Source: Serpentinimonas sp. (GTDB lineage: Bacteria; Pseudomonadota; Gammaproteobacteria; Burkholderiales; Burkholderiaceae_C). From it: a stretch of DNA of 47,708 nt. A program made the translations under genes and the position numbers. Of this stretch, positions 1 through 9,720 are shown in pieces (position 1 is the first letter of the stretch; every line of letters begins with the position of its first letter). The notes under the pieces are model-generated. The model had not been told where the DNA came from. It did no database searches and was given only the letters and a program-made list of their open reading frames with translations. The stretch covers positions 1-47,708 of the forward strand of contig JALOSG010000003.1 in NCBI GenBank assembly GCA_025458665.1. The letters run 5' to 3'.

Positions 1-145
1 CAAAGCCCACGTGCAGCGCCCTGATCACCTGGCTGGAGAGCGGGTGGAAGGAGGCCATCAGGATCTGATAGGCCGAAAAGGCAATCGCAATCCAGAACAC
101 CGCGCCCCTTATGGTGGGGCCGTGCGGCTCGTGGGTCTGGCTCAT
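1..145 (-). CDS. TRAP transporter permease, N-terminal fragment
   Basis: The first 48 codons of a gene that runs off the left edge. The peptide opens MSQTHEPHGPTIRGAVFW and enters a hydrophobic segment, as expected for the N-terminus of the large fused TRAP permease (DctQ plus DctM in one chain) that pairs with TAXI-type binding proteins. The start codon follows a TTGGAG ribosome binding site by 6 bases. It lies 105 bases downstream of the TAXI binding-protein gene on the same strand. Assignment depends mainly on that neighbour, since only a short piece is visible; the fused architecture is inferred. Confidence 0.7.
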   Translation of the reverse strand, partial: MSQTHEPHGPTIRGAVFWIAIAFSAYQILMASFHPLSSQVIRALHVGF

Positions 146-211
146 TCGTTACTCCAATAAAGAAGACGGCCCCAGTGCGCCCCGTGCGAGGGGCCCTTGG
201 AGGCCGTCGGT

Positions 212-225
212 GGCCTTGAGAGGCC
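212..225 (-). other. intercistronic hairpin in TRAP operon
   Basis: GGCCT-TGAG-AGGCC forms a perfect 5-bp stem with a 4-base loop between the binding-protein stop and the permease start. It has no T run on the minus strand, so it is not a classic terminator. It may stabilise the upstream message so that binding protein is made in excess over permease, a common arrangement in binding-protein transporters (inference). Confidence 0.35.
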
Positions 226-250
226 TAGGTGGTGTGGACTCAGGCCACGC

Positions 251-1210
251 TTACTTGATCAGGCCCACTTCCCTGTAGTACCGCTCGGCGCCCGGGTGCA
301 GCGGCACCGGCATGCCCTTGAGCGCGTTTTCGCGCTTGATGGCGCGGGCCGCGTTGTGGGCGGCGTACAGCGTGTCGAGGTTGTCGAACATGGCCTTGGT
401 CATGCGGTACACCACATCTTCCGGCACGCCGCTGTGGGTTACCAGGAAGTTGGGAATGGCGGCGGTGGCCACGTCGGTGGTCTGGCCGCTGTAGGTGTTG
501 GCCGGGATGATGGTGGGCTGGTAGGCGGCATCGCCGATTTTGGCCACCACATCGGCGGGCACCGGCACCACAATGATGTTCACGGCGGTGGCCAGGTCAC
601 GGATGGAAGCCACGCCCAGGCCCGCAGACTGCAGGGTGGCGTCGAGCTGGCGGTTCTTGATCAGTTCCACCGATTCGCCGAAGGGCAGGTACTCCACCTT
701 GGCCAGATCGGTGTAGGCCAGACCGGCGGCCTTGAACACGGCACGGGCGTTCAGTTCGGTACCAGAGCGCGCAGCGCCCACCGAAACGCGCTTGCCTTTC
801 AGGTCGGCCAGTGTCTTGATGCCGGAGTCGGCGTTGGCCACGATCTGGATGACGTTGTTGTAGGTGCCGGCCACACCGCGCAGCTTGTCGAGCTTGGTGT
901 TGAAGCCCGCTTCGGCGTTGCCGTTCCACGCGTCGGACAGGGAGTCGGCCAGGGTCAGGGCCAGTTCGCCACGGCCGGCCTGCAGCAGGTTCAGGTTCTC
1001 GGCGGAAGCGCGGGTCACCTGTGCGGTGGAGCGGACGTTGGGGATGTCCTTGGAGAAGATTTGCGACAGCGCCACACCCAGGGGGTAGTACACGCCGGCC
1101 TGACCACCAGTCAGCACATTGATGAATTGCTGCTGCTGGGCCGCAGCGGTGCCAGCGACGAGGGCTGCGCCGAGGCTCAGGGCCAGGCCCACTTTGTGTA
1201 GCAAACGCAT
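251..1210 (-). CDS. TAXI family TRAP transporter substrate-binding protein
   Basis: A 319-residue periplasmic binding protein of the TAXI family (TRAP-associated extracytoplasmic immunogenic). It has a signal peptide (MRLLHK then a hydrophobic core, cleavage expected near AAA-QQQ at residue 24). The family opening is clear: INVLTGGQAGVYYPLG near residues 29-44, then RSTAQVTRASAENLNLLQ and the later SGTELNARAVFKAAGL segment. The chosen ATG has an AAGGAGA site 9 bases upstream; an extension of 27 codons upstream is possible but lacks support. It would deliver a solute to the permease encoded just downstream. The substrate cannot be read from the sequence; characterised TAXI proteins mostly bind dicarboxylates or amino acids. 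Confidence 0.92.
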   Translation of the reverse strand: MRLLHKVGLALSLGAALVAGTAAAQQQQFINVLTGGQAGVYYPLGVALSQIFSKDIPNVRSTAQVTRASAENLNLLQAGRGELALTLADSLSDAWNGNAEAGFNTKLDKLRGVAGTYNNVIQIVANADSGIKTLADLKGKRVSVGAARSGTELNARAVFKAAGLAYTDLAKVEYLPFGESVELIKNRQLDATLQSAGLGVASIRDLATAVNIIVVPVPADVVAKIGDAAYQPTIIPANTYSGQTTDVATAAIPNFLVTHSGVPEDVVYRMTKAMFDNLDTLYAAHNAARAIKRENALKGMPVPLHPGAERYYREVGLIK

Positions 1211-1262
1211 GGTGAAAGTCTCCTTGGTATAAGAATGGTCGAGCGATGCATCGTAACGGCAA

Positions 1263-1280
1263 GGGGCGCCGGCCGGCCCC
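1263..1280 (-). other. intercistronic hairpin before TAXI gene
   Basis: GGGGC and GCCCC arms enclose a GC-rich 8-base loop between the stop of the carbonic-anhydrase-like gene and the TAXI start. No T run follows on the minus strand, so read-through is expected. It may influence the relative expression of the two genes. Confidence 0.3.
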
Positions 1281-1291
1281 CCGGAAAACAC

Positions 1292-2449
1292 TTACGTCGG
1301 ACTGACGAATTCCAGCCGGCGGGCCGACCAGTCCAGCACCGCCGTATGCCGGTGCATGCGCTCGGCGAGGGCGGGGAAGGCTTCGGCAATGACGCCGGCA
1401 GCGAACTGGCCCATGAAGCGGGCCTTGAGTTCGGCCCGGGCGCGCTCCACGCCCAGCGTGTCGTAAGGTACAGAGGCCAGTAGCAGAAAACCGTCGTCGG
1501 GAATGCGGCCCTGCTTCATGTTGTCCTGAATGATCTGGGCCGCGGTGCGTATGGGGTGGGCCAGATCGGGGCTGTAGGGACCCACGATGAGCGCGGTGTT
1601 GGGGGTATGCAGGAAGTCGAAGCCGCGCCCCAGGCAGATGGCCCATTCCCGGTGCTCGGTCACCAGATCGCGCTCCCGGCGTTCGGCCAGGGTGCGCAGG
1701 TGGGCCACGTGGCGCAGGTTGCCCTGCAGCAGGGGGAGCAGGTCGGCGCGCATGGGGCCAGGCATGTCGGGCAGGAGTGCGGCCACCTGTTGCTGCAGTT
1801 CCTCATGGGTGGCGCCGGTGCCCTCGTCGGCCATGTTCAGGCTCTGGCCGTGCGCGCTGTGCAGCAGCAGGGCTTCCTGGTCGGTCTCGAAGCCGCACAC
1901 CAGCGGGTACACCGTGCTGCTGTCCTGCCCGAACAGCTGGCGCACCTGTTCGCGGATGGCCCAGGCGTGCGCCATGCTGGCCTCGCGGTTGTAGTGGAAG
2001 CCGGCGCAGCCACGCAGCGGGTCTCCGCGCGACCAGTGGTAGGTGATGAGCAGCAGCACGCGGCGGCCCTCGCGCACCCGGTCCATCACGTACTGCGTGA
2101 GGATTTCTCCCAGGTGGGGCCAGCCCAGATTGAACATGCCCCCCAGGTTGCGAAACGGCATGAGGATGCCCACCGGCGTTTGCGTGGCCACCGACAGGTT
2201 CACCCGGCCGTCCATGCACTTCAGGGCTGCGACGGCGGTAGGGTGCCGGGCCAGATAGCGTTCTCTGGCCAGCCAGGAGTCCGGGCCCCGGAAGGCCTGC
2301 CCGTGCCGGTCGGCCAGGCGGAACAGCCAGTCTATCCGTGCGGCGATCGGGGCATGGTGCACGAAGGGGTCGGCGCTGTGGGTCGTGCCAGTTGCACCGC
2401 CCGTCGTGGGCTCGCTCTGCAAGGCGGCAGCAGGTTCGGGGGCGTTCAT
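1292..2449 (-). CDS. CsoSCA-like (carboxysomal-type) beta carbonic anhydrase homologue
   Basis: A 385-residue protein numbered here from an upstream TTG (2464) that could add five residues; I start at the ATG at 2449 because the TTG has no better ribosome binding site. In the longer numbering it has C83-x-D85-x-R87, H143 and C153. That Cys-Asp/Arg ... His ... Cys pattern, with about 60 and 10 residues between the zinc ligands, matches the divergent beta carbonic anhydrase of alpha-carboxysomes (CsoSCA) better than the classic HxxC spacing. No signal peptide is visible, so it is probably cytoplasmic. No carboxysome shell or Rubisco gene is in the window. It is followed after 81 bases by the TAXI-TRAP genes, suggesting co-transcription. 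Function as carbon dioxide hydratase is inferred from the motif only. Confidence 0.6.
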   Translation of the reverse strand: MNAPEPAAALQSEPTTGGATGTTHSADPFVHHAPIAARIDWLFRLADRHGQAFRGPDSWLARERYLARHPTAVAALKCMDGRVNLSVATQTPVGILMPFRNLGGMFNLGWPHLGEILTQYVMDRVREGRRVLLLITYHWSRGDPLRGCAGFHYNREASMAHAWAIREQVRQLFGQDSSTVYPLVCGFETDQEALLLHSAHGQSLNMADEGTGATHEELQQQVAALLPDMPGPMRADLLPLLQGNLRHVAHLRTLAERRERDLVTEHREWAICLGRGFDFLHTPNTALIVGPYSPDLAHPIRTAAQIIQDNMKQGRIPDDGFLLLASVPYDTLGVERARAELKARFMGQFAAGVIAEAFPALAERMHRHTAVLDWSARRLEFVSPT

Positions 2450-2501
2450 CCGGGGCGTTGGCAAGAAGAGCTGTCAAACCACCCAGTGTAGGCCGCCGGG
2501 T

Positions 2502-3659
2502 TCAGCGCCGCATCAGGGCTTCTACCGCCCGTCCCAGTTCAATCACGGCCATCGCGTAGTAGCTGCTCTGGTTGTAGCGGGTGATGACGTAGAAGTTTTC
2601 CGTCCCCACCACATAGCTGCGGGGGCGGGGGCCGTTCTCCAGTTCCACCAAGGCGAGCTTGCCGCTGTGGTTGGCGTACTCGGGGGGCAGCACGGCGCCC
2701 AGTTCCTGCATCTGCTGGGCCGTGAACGTGGGCAGGATGTCGGGGCCCATGAGCGTGGCCAGCTGCACGCGACCGGCATCGAACGCCACCGGGAAGTGGG
2801 TCTGCATCCCGGCCTGCCAGCCAAAGCCCTGCAGGTACCGCGCCACCGAACCTATGGCGTCGGCGGGGCTGTTGCGCAGGTCGATGTGGCCGTCCGCGTC
2901 GAAGTCGACGCCGAACTTGCCAATGTTGCTGGGCATGAACTGCGGCAGGCCCATGGCGCCGGCAAAACTGCCTAGCCAGGTATCGGGCGCCACACCTTCC
3001 TTGCGCGACAGCGTCAGAAGCGCCTCCAGTTCGCCGCGGAAAAACGCCGCACGGGCCTCCGCTCGGGGGTGCTCCGGTGGGAAGTCAAAGGCCAGCGTCG
3101 TCAGTGCATCGAGCACGCGGAAGCGCCCGGTGTGCTGGCCGTACAGTGTCTCCACTCCGATGATGCCCACGATCAGCCAGGCAGGAACGCCAAATTCGGC
3201 TTCGGCGCGCTGCAATGTGGCCGCATGGTCCTGCCAGAAACGCAGGCCTGCCTGGGTACGTACCGGTTCAATGAAGCGGTCGCGGTAAGCCTCCCAGTTT
3301 CTTGGCACGCCGGTGGGCGTGGGGGCCATGAGCCGCAGTACGGTGGGGTTGCGCTGGGCTTGTCCCACCCAGTTCTGCGCCCAGTCTGCCGGCCAGCCGT
3401 TGCGCTGTGCCATGTCTTGCGCAAAGGCCATGGCGGGGCCGTGCCCGGCATAGCTTCCGGTGGTGGGTGCGCTGGCGGGAGACACCGCGCGTTTGGACGG
3501 GGTGAGGGTTCCGCCGGACTGGGCCTGGACGCTCGCGGGCGCCACACAGAGCAGCCCAGCCAGCGCCAGGGCCGAGCAGAACACTGCCTGCAAGCGCAGC
3601 CACCGGGGGCGGGAAGTTGGAACGATTGGCACGGCGGGGTCCAAGGCAAGTCGGCTCAA
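2502..3659 (-). CDS. mltB: lytic murein transglycosylase, MltB family
   Basis: A periplasmic enzyme that cleaves the glycan strand of peptidoglycan to 1,6-anhydro products. The SLT2/MltB domain is visible from about residue 75, with the catalytic glutamate in GIIGVETLYG (E170) and the conserved AGAMGLPQFMPSN and DIRNSPADAIGSVA-type segments after it (here DLRNSPADAIGSVARYL). The N-terminus has a hydrophobic signal segment at residues 22-45 ending PASVQAQ. No ATG is available: the frame starts at a TTG (3659), and a GTG at 3632 would also retain the signal. Length of 385 residues is normal for the family. The C-terminal LysM or peptidoglycan-binding domain seen in some members is absent. Confidence 0.88.
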   Translation of the reverse strand: MSRLALDPAVPIVPTSRPRWLRLQAVFCSALALAGLLCVAPASVQAQSGGTLTPSKRAVSPASAPTTGSYAGHGPAMAFAQDMAQRNGWPADWAQNWVGQAQRNPTVLRLMAPTPTGVPRNWEAYRDRFIEPVRTQAGLRFWQDHAATLQRAEAEFGVPAWLIVGIIGVETLYGQHTGRFRVLDALTTLAFDFPPEHPRAEARAAFFRGELEALLTLSRKEGVAPDTWLGSFAGAMGLPQFMPSNIGKFGVDFDADGHIDLRNSPADAIGSVARYLQGFGWQAGMQTHFPVAFDAGRVQLATLMGPDILPTFTAQQMQELGAVLPPEYANHSGKLALVELENGPRPRSYVVGTENFYVITRYNQSSYYAMAVIELGRAVEALMRR

Positions 3660-3747
3660 AAGCGTGGGTCAACAAACATCGCGGCAATCTCCGGGAGCAG
3701 GAATCCGCAGGTGCGAGGGTATCACCGCCGAAGCGGTTCCCCGTGGC

Positions 3748-5826
3748 TCATGAGCCGGCGTGCCGCGCGCGGGCGGCGCCGGGCCAGGGCAGGCGGGTGG
3801 CCATGCGGCGCAACTCGGCCACGCTGGTGGTGCAGTCCGGGTCGTAGCGCTGTGCTTCCAGCGTGTACAGCCAGCGTTGGAGCGTCTGCAGGTCTGGCGG
3901 GCTCAAGGCTTGGGCACCCGCTGCGCTGGACAGCAGCGCCCGCAACTGCCGCGGCGTGGCGTGCTCGGCTACCTCAAAACCAGCCTGGCGCAGCCGGCGG
4001 CGGGCCTGCTCCAGCAGCCGCACCCAGGGGTCTTGCCGCTGCCGGTCCCACAAGGCCCATCCGGCCGAGGCGGCACTCACCAGCGCAATGATGCCCACCA
4101 GCACATAGGCGAGGTCGTTCCAGCTGGGTGACTGAAAGCCCAGGGCCTTGAGCAGATCGAGCTGGCGGCTCTGGGTGTAGTTCAGCACAGTCTGGTTCCA
4201 GCGGTTGTTGACAGCCTCCCAGAACGCACGCACCTGTGCCGACAGCGTGGGGTTGAAGGTGGACATGGCCCTCTCCACCACGTTGGGAACCGGGCGCAGA
4301 CGCTCCAGCGAACCGGTACGCCCTGGGGCGACCATCTGGGTGGGGTCCACGCGCACCCAGCCTTCGCCCTCGAGCCAGACTTCTGCCCAGGCGTGGGCGT
4401 CGCGCTGGCGTACGGCCCAGAAGCCATCGACCGGGTTGCGCTCACCACCCTGGTAGCCAGTCACGACGCGGGCCGGAATGTCCATGGCGCGCATCAGGAT
4501 CACGAAACTCGAAGCAATGTGCTCGCAAAACCCTTCCTTGCGGTCGAACCAGAACTCGTCGGCCGTATGGACTCCGAATACGCCGGGCTCCAGCGTGTAG
4601 CTGTAGCCGCCCGTACGCAGCAGATCCAGCGCGTCGTTCACCAGCGCGGCGGGAGCCAGGCTGGCCCCCGGCCGGTTGCGAAGGTCCTGGGCCAGTTGCA
4701 GGGTGCGCGGGTTGAAGCCGGGCGGCAGGTCGATGTGGTTGCGCAGCGCAATCATGTTCTGGTCCACCCCCGAGCGGTACTGGGGGTAGCTCACCGCCTC
4801 GTAGCGCAGCAGGTCGGTAATGGGCCGCCGGGTAATCCATTGCAGATCCGGGCTCATGAAAGTCTGGTGGCCCGGCACGTCGGGGGCGTCGGCTGTGGCG
4901 TCCAGCACCATGAGCCAGGGGCGGCTGCTGGGTTCCAGGGTGACCCGGTACCTGACTGGTTCGCCCAGGGGCTCGAGCTGCGCGGGCGGATCGAAGGCGC
5001 TGCCCCTGCCGGGAAGCTGCTGTCGCCATTCACGGCCGTCGAAGCGGCTCAGCACCGGCCCACGGAAATACATCTGTTCCTGCGGGGGCACTGAACCCAT
5101 GAACTCCAGCCGGAAGGCAATGCTGTCGTCCAGCGCCAAGCTGGCAATCTCGCCCACCCTCATCTCGCCGGACAGGCCGCTACGCCCGGTGGGTCCGTCG
5201 CTCGGGATGCCCCAAAGTGGTGCCATGCGGGGGAACAGCATGAAGAGCACTACCATGATGGGGGCGCCCAGCAAGGCCATGCCGCCCGCCAGACGCGCGG
5301 CGTGCCACAGAGAAGGCTTGCCCACCGGCATGTGTGCGTTCACCAGCGCTGTGAGCAGCCCCAGCAATGCCAGCAGGATGCCCAGCGCCGTGAGCAGCGA
5401 CTGTGAATGGAAAAAGTGGGTGAGCAGCGTGAAAAAGCTCAAGAAGAAAACCACGTAGGCGTCCCGTCGCGCCCGCAACTCCAGAGTTTTGAGCGCCAGA
5501 AGCACCACAATGAGCGTCACGCCCGCCTCTGGCCCCAAAATAGTGCGGTGCGTGAACCAGGTGGCCCCCAAGGCCAGGGCCAGCAGCCCGAAGCGGAACA
5601 TGCCTGCGGGCAGGGGGCGGCTGCGCCACGCCAGATGGGCCCGCCACGCCAGCACAGCCGCCGTCAGGAGCGTGCACCACACCGGAATGTATTCGGCTTG
5701 AAGCAGGACCACGCCACCCACCACCGCCAGCAGGAACAGCGTGTCCCTCGCTTCCCGCGGCATGCCGCCCATCCCGTTGCCGGGGGCGGCGCGACGCAGT
5801 GGAGGCAGGGTCGGCAGGCTCAACAT
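3748..5826 (-). CDS. tgpA: TgpA-type transmembrane transglutaminase-like protein
   Basis: A 692-residue inner-membrane protein with about six hydrophobic helices in residues 29-200 (DUF3488 region), a periplasmic transglutaminase-like domain, another helix near the C-terminus and a short cytoplasmic tail (DUF4129-like). The papain-like triad is intact: C434 in EGFCEH, H478 in DAHAWAE and D494 in VRVDPT. TgpA of Pseudomonas aeruginosa is an essential periplasmic transglutaminase of unknown target. The start overlaps the stop of the DUF58 gene by 7 bases, so translation is probably coupled. It is the last gene of the MoxR-DUF58-TgpA unit, a common proteobacterial set. A perfect 12-bp palindrome GGCTCATGAGCC spans its stop codon. 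Confidence 0.9.
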   Translation of the reverse strand: MLSLPTLPPLRRAAPGNGMGGMPREARDTLFLLAVVGGVVLLQAEYIPVWCTLLTAAVLAWRAHLAWRSRPLPAGMFRFGLLALALGATWFTHRTILGPEAGVTLIVVLLALKTLELRARRDAYVVFFLSFFTLLTHFFHSQSLLTALGILLALLGLLTALVNAHMPVGKPSLWHAARLAGGMALLGAPIMVVLFMLFPRMAPLWGIPSDGPTGRSGLSGEMRVGEIASLALDDSIAFRLEFMGSVPPQEQMYFRGPVLSRFDGREWRQQLPGRGSAFDPPAQLEPLGEPVRYRVTLEPSSRPWLMVLDATADAPDVPGHQTFMSPDLQWITRRPITDLLRYEAVSYPQYRSGVDQNMIALRNHIDLPPGFNPRTLQLAQDLRNRPGASLAPAALVNDALDLLRTGGYSYTLEPGVFGVHTADEFWFDRKEGFCEHIASSFVILMRAMDIPARVVTGYQGGERNPVDGFWAVRQRDAHAWAEVWLEGEGWVRVDPTQMVAPGRTGSLERLRPVPNVVERAMSTFNPTLSAQVRAFWEAVNNRWNQTVLNYTQSRQLDLLKALGFQSPSWNDLAYVLVGIIALVSAASAGWALWDRQRQDPWVRLLEQARRRLRQAGFEVAEHATPRQLRALLSSAAGAQALSPPDLQTLQRWLYTLEAQRYDPDCTTSVAELRRMATRLPWPGAARARHAGS

Positions 5827-6928
5827 AAGGCCAGCGCCTCCAGGCAGCGCTTCTGGTGCTGGGGGCCGTGGTCGGGGGAGATTTGCAGGCCAGGCAGCCG
5901 CAGGCCGTAGTCCAGACCCGCCTCCTCGGCTTGCAGCACCCAGGCGCACAGGCGGGACAGCTTCGCCTCCGGGCCCAGACCACCGCACAGGCTGGCGTCC
6001 AGCCACAGCTCGGCCGACTGCGGGGAACTGAAGTCGCGGCTGACCCAGGGGCTGCCGGGTTGTGCCCATGACTTGGCGGCCTTTTTCCACACCACCCACT
6101 TCAGGGGATCGCCGCGGCGGTAGGGGCGGATGCCATCGTATTCATCGCTCTGGCGGGTGGCCGCCGGCGCACTGTGTGGCTGTTCTTCGGATTCCTGCGT
6201 CAGCCCCAGCGGCAGCGGCGGAGCGGGGATCTCGGGTGCGGGGTACACCAGCACTTCGCCGGCAGGGCGCCACCACGACCAGACCCGGAACGTCCCCAGG
6301 GGAAAGCGGGTCTCGGTGTTCAGGGCGGGAAGTGCCAGCCGGCCGCGCTCGTGCGTGGGCAGTCCCAGCTGAACCGTCTCCGAGGAGCGGGCATCCACAT
6401 TGGCCCAGACCCAGCCGTCGGGGCCCAGGTGGGCTTCCTGACGACTTTCCGGTGCGGCTTTGTCAGCGGGGCGGTGCACCGGCGGGGGGGCATCGGGGTC
6501 TTCCCGCCAGCGCAATGCCACGGCGTAGCGCGCGCGCTGGCCCGGGTTGTGCAGCACCACGTCCACCCGTGCAGCCTGCCCGGCAAACACCGCATCGCCC
6601 GGGCGCACTTGCAGGCTCAGGCCTCGCAGGTTGTTGTGGCCCACGTGCATGCCTACCACCGCGCTGCCGGCCAGCAGGAAGGTGAGCAGATAACCCAGAT
6701 TCAACTGGTAATTGATGCTGCCTATCAGCAGCACCAGCAGGGTGGCGGCCAGCATGAGGCCAGGCCGGGTGGGCAGTATGTAAAGGTTGCGGTGGGTCAG
6801 GGTGACCGTATCACCGCCGGGCTGGCGCGCCAACCACCAGTGTTGTAGCGCCCGCCAGCCGCGCAGCAGTACATGCCCCGGCCTCGCCGCGGCGGGGATT
6901 CTGTCTGCGGACGGCATCACCCGGGTAC

Positions 6929-6932
<4 letters not shown>
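5820..6932 (-). CDS. DUF58 domain-containing protein
   Basis: A 370-residue membrane-anchored protein with two hydrophobic segments around residues 58-95, a beta-rich middle region, and the DUF58 signature near the C-terminal third: YDGIRPYRRGDPLKWVVWKK. DUF58 proteins are almost always encoded beside MoxR ATPases and adopt a von Willebrand A-like fold; their molecular role is not established. The ATG overlaps the stop of the upstream MoxR gene in an ATGA arrangement, and the 3' end overlaps tgpA by 7 bases, so all three genes form one tightly coupled operon. Confidence 0.88.
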
Positions 6933-7852
<920 letters not shown>

Positions 7853-7881
7853 GGGCCCGACGATACCGGAAAACCGCCACC

Positions 7882-8832
7882 ATGAAGCCCACCGGTTATT
7901 ACAGCCACAGAGCTTGCTGGAAACACGAAATGGGCGCCGGACACCCGGAATGCCCGGAGCGGCTCGATGCCATCGAAGACCGCCTGCTCATCACCGGTGT
8001 GGGCGACGCGCTCGACCGGCGCGACCCCACCCCTGCTTCCCTGTCCGATCTCGAACTGGCGCACGACCGCCTGCATCTGGCGGCGCTGCGGGGCCTGAGC
8101 GAAGAACTGCGCGAGGAAATCGCCGCTGGCGGCCCCAGCCACACCCAGCTCGATCCCGACACCGCCATGAACGTGCACACCTGGGAGGCCGCGCTGCTGT
8201 CGGCCGGTGCGGCCATCGACGCGACCGACGCGGTCATGGCTGGGGAGCTGGAAAATGCCTTCTGCGCCGTTCGTCCGCCGGGCCACCATGCGACGCGCGG
8301 TAAAGCCATGGGCTTCTGTTTCATCAACAACGTGGCGGTGGCGGCCAAGTACGCGCTGGAGCGCCATGGCCTGAAACGCGTGGCCATCATCGACTTTGAT
8401 GTGCACCACGGCAACGGCACCGAAGACATTGTGGCCGGTGACCCGCGCATACTCATGTGCAGCTTCTACCAGCACCCCTTCTACCCGGAGTGGAACCACG
8501 CCAGCGCCGACAACCTGGTGAACCTGCCGGTACCCGCTTACACCAAAGGCATGGACATACGCGAGTTGGTGGACATGTGCTGGCTGCCGCGGCTGAACGC
8601 GCACAAGCCCGAGATGATTTTCATCAGCGCCGGCTTCGATGCCCACCGCGAGGACGACATGGGCCAGCTGGGCCTGGTGGAGCAGGACTACACCTGGATG
8701 ACCCAGCAGATCAAGGCGGTGGCCAACCGCCACGCCAAAGGCCGTGTGGTGAGTTGCCTGGAAGGTGGCTACAACCTGAGCGCGCTGGCACGCAGCGTGG
8801 AAGCACACATCCGCGCCCTGGCCGAGATTTGA
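7882..8832 (+). CDS. histone deacetylase-like (class II) zinc amidohydrolase
   Basis: A 316-residue member of the arginase/deacetylase superfamily, the bacterial HDAC/acetylpolyamine amidohydrolase group. Catalytic features are present: the His pair in RPPGHHA (H135, H136), zinc ligands D173 and H175 in DFDVHHGNG, D253 in SAGFDAHRED, and the transition-state tyrosine in LEGGYN (Y297). It should remove acyl groups from a lysine or polyamine substrate that cannot be identified here. I start at the ATG at 7882 because the sequence from MKPTGYYSH fits the family; longer versions overlap the MoxR gene. A crotonase-family gene follows after 10 bases, very probably in the same transcript. Confidence 0.92.
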   Translation: MKPTGYYSHRACWKHEMGAGHPECPERLDAIEDRLLITGVGDALDRRDPTPASLSDLELAHDRLHLAALRGLSEELREEIAAGGPSHTQLDPDTAMNVHTWEAALLSAGAAIDATDAVMAGELENAFCAVRPPGHHATRGKAMGFCFINNVAVAAKYALERHGLKRVAIIDFDVHHGNGTEDIVAGDPRILMCSFYQHPFYPEWNHASADNLVNLPVPAYTKGMDIRELVDMCWLPRLNAHKPEMIFISAGFDAHREDDMGQLGLVEQDYTWMTQQIKAVANRHAKGRVVSCLEGGYNLSALARSVEAHIRALAEI

Positions 8833-8842
8833 GGAGACTGGT

Positions 8843-9640
8843 ATGCAAGATCCCACCCCGCAAGAACCCATACTGCTGCACCAGCGCGACGCGCGCGGTG
8901 TGCACACCCTGACGCTGAACACGCCCAAGGCCTTCAATGCGCTGAGCGAAGCGATGCTGGCCGCCCTGTCGGACAAGCTCACCGAAATTGCCGCCGACCC
9001 CGAGGGCCGGGTGGTGGTGCTGGGCGCGGCCGGCAAGGCCTTTTGCGCCGGCCACAACCTGAAGGAAATGAAGGCCCAGCCCGAAGAGGCCTACTACCGG
9101 CGCCTGTTTGCCCAGTGCTCCCGCATGATGATGCAGATCCAGCAACTGCCCCTGCCCGTGATTGCGCGGGTGCAGGGACTGGCCACGGCGGCAGGCTGTC
9201 AGCTGGTGGCGCAGTGCGATCTGGCGGTGGCAGTGCAGGAGGCCAAGTTCGGTGTGAATGGTATCGATGTGGGCCTGTTCTGCGCCACGCCCAGCGTGCC
9301 GCTGGTGCGCAATGTGCCCACCAAAACCGCCATGGAAATGCTCCTAACGGGCGAGTTCATCAGTGCCGAGACCGCCCAGCAGCGCGGGCTGGTGAACCGC
9401 GTGGTGTCTGCCGAGGCCCTGGACGCCGAGGTGGAAAAACTGGTGGCCGCCATTCTGGCCAAGCCCCGTGTGGCCATTGCCATGGGCAAGGCCGTGTTCT
9501 ACCAGCACCGCGAGACCGGGATTGAAGCGGCCTACCAGTTGGCGGGCCAGACCATGGCCTGCAACATGGCCCACGAAGTGGCGCAGGAAGGCGTGCAGGC
9601 TTTCATTGAGAAGCGGCCACCCGCATGGCGGGCCGCCTGA
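8843..9640 (+). CDS. enoyl-CoA hydratase/isomerase family protein, ECHDC3-like
   Basis: A 265-residue crotonase-fold protein. The oxyanion-hole segments are FCAGHNL (residues 67-73) and GLATAAGCQ (112-120). At the places where classical enoyl-CoA hydratase has its two catalytic glutamates, this protein has Q120 (in GCQLVAQCD) and no acidic residue in FGVNGIDVGLF. GLATAAGCQLVA followed by VGLFCATPSVPL strongly recalls the ECHDC3 subgroup, whose reaction is not established. It therefore binds an acyl-CoA but is unlikely to be a standard hydratase. A GAGGAGA ribosome binding site precedes the ATG. A strong terminator follows. Confidence 0.85.
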   Translation: MQDPTPQEPILLHQRDARGVHTLTLNTPKAFNALSEAMLAALSDKLTEIAADPEGRVVVLGAAGKAFCAGHNLKEMKAQPEEAYYRRLFAQCSRMMMQIQQLPLPVIARVQGLATAAGCQLVAQCDLAVAVQEAKFGVNGIDVGLFCATPSVPLVRNVPTKTAMEMLLTGEFISAETAQQRGLVNRVVSAEALDAEVEKLVAAILAKPRVAIAMGKAVFYQHRETGIEAAYQLAGQTMACNMAHEVAQEGVQAFIEKRPPAWRAA

Positions 9641-9676
9641 CGGTGCCGTTGAACTGAGTACACACCCCATGCTCCA

Positions 9677-9703
9677 AGCGTCTGTGCCACAGGCGCTTTT
9701 TTT
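9677..9703 (+). terminator. rho-independent terminator after the deacetylase/crotonase pair
   Basis: AGCGTCTGT and ACAGGCGCT form a 9-bp stem (one G-T pair) around a GCC loop, followed by seven T. It ends the two-gene transcript just before the mechanosensitive channel gene. Confidence 0.85.
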
Positions 9704-9720
9704 GTGATCCGTCTGCCTTC

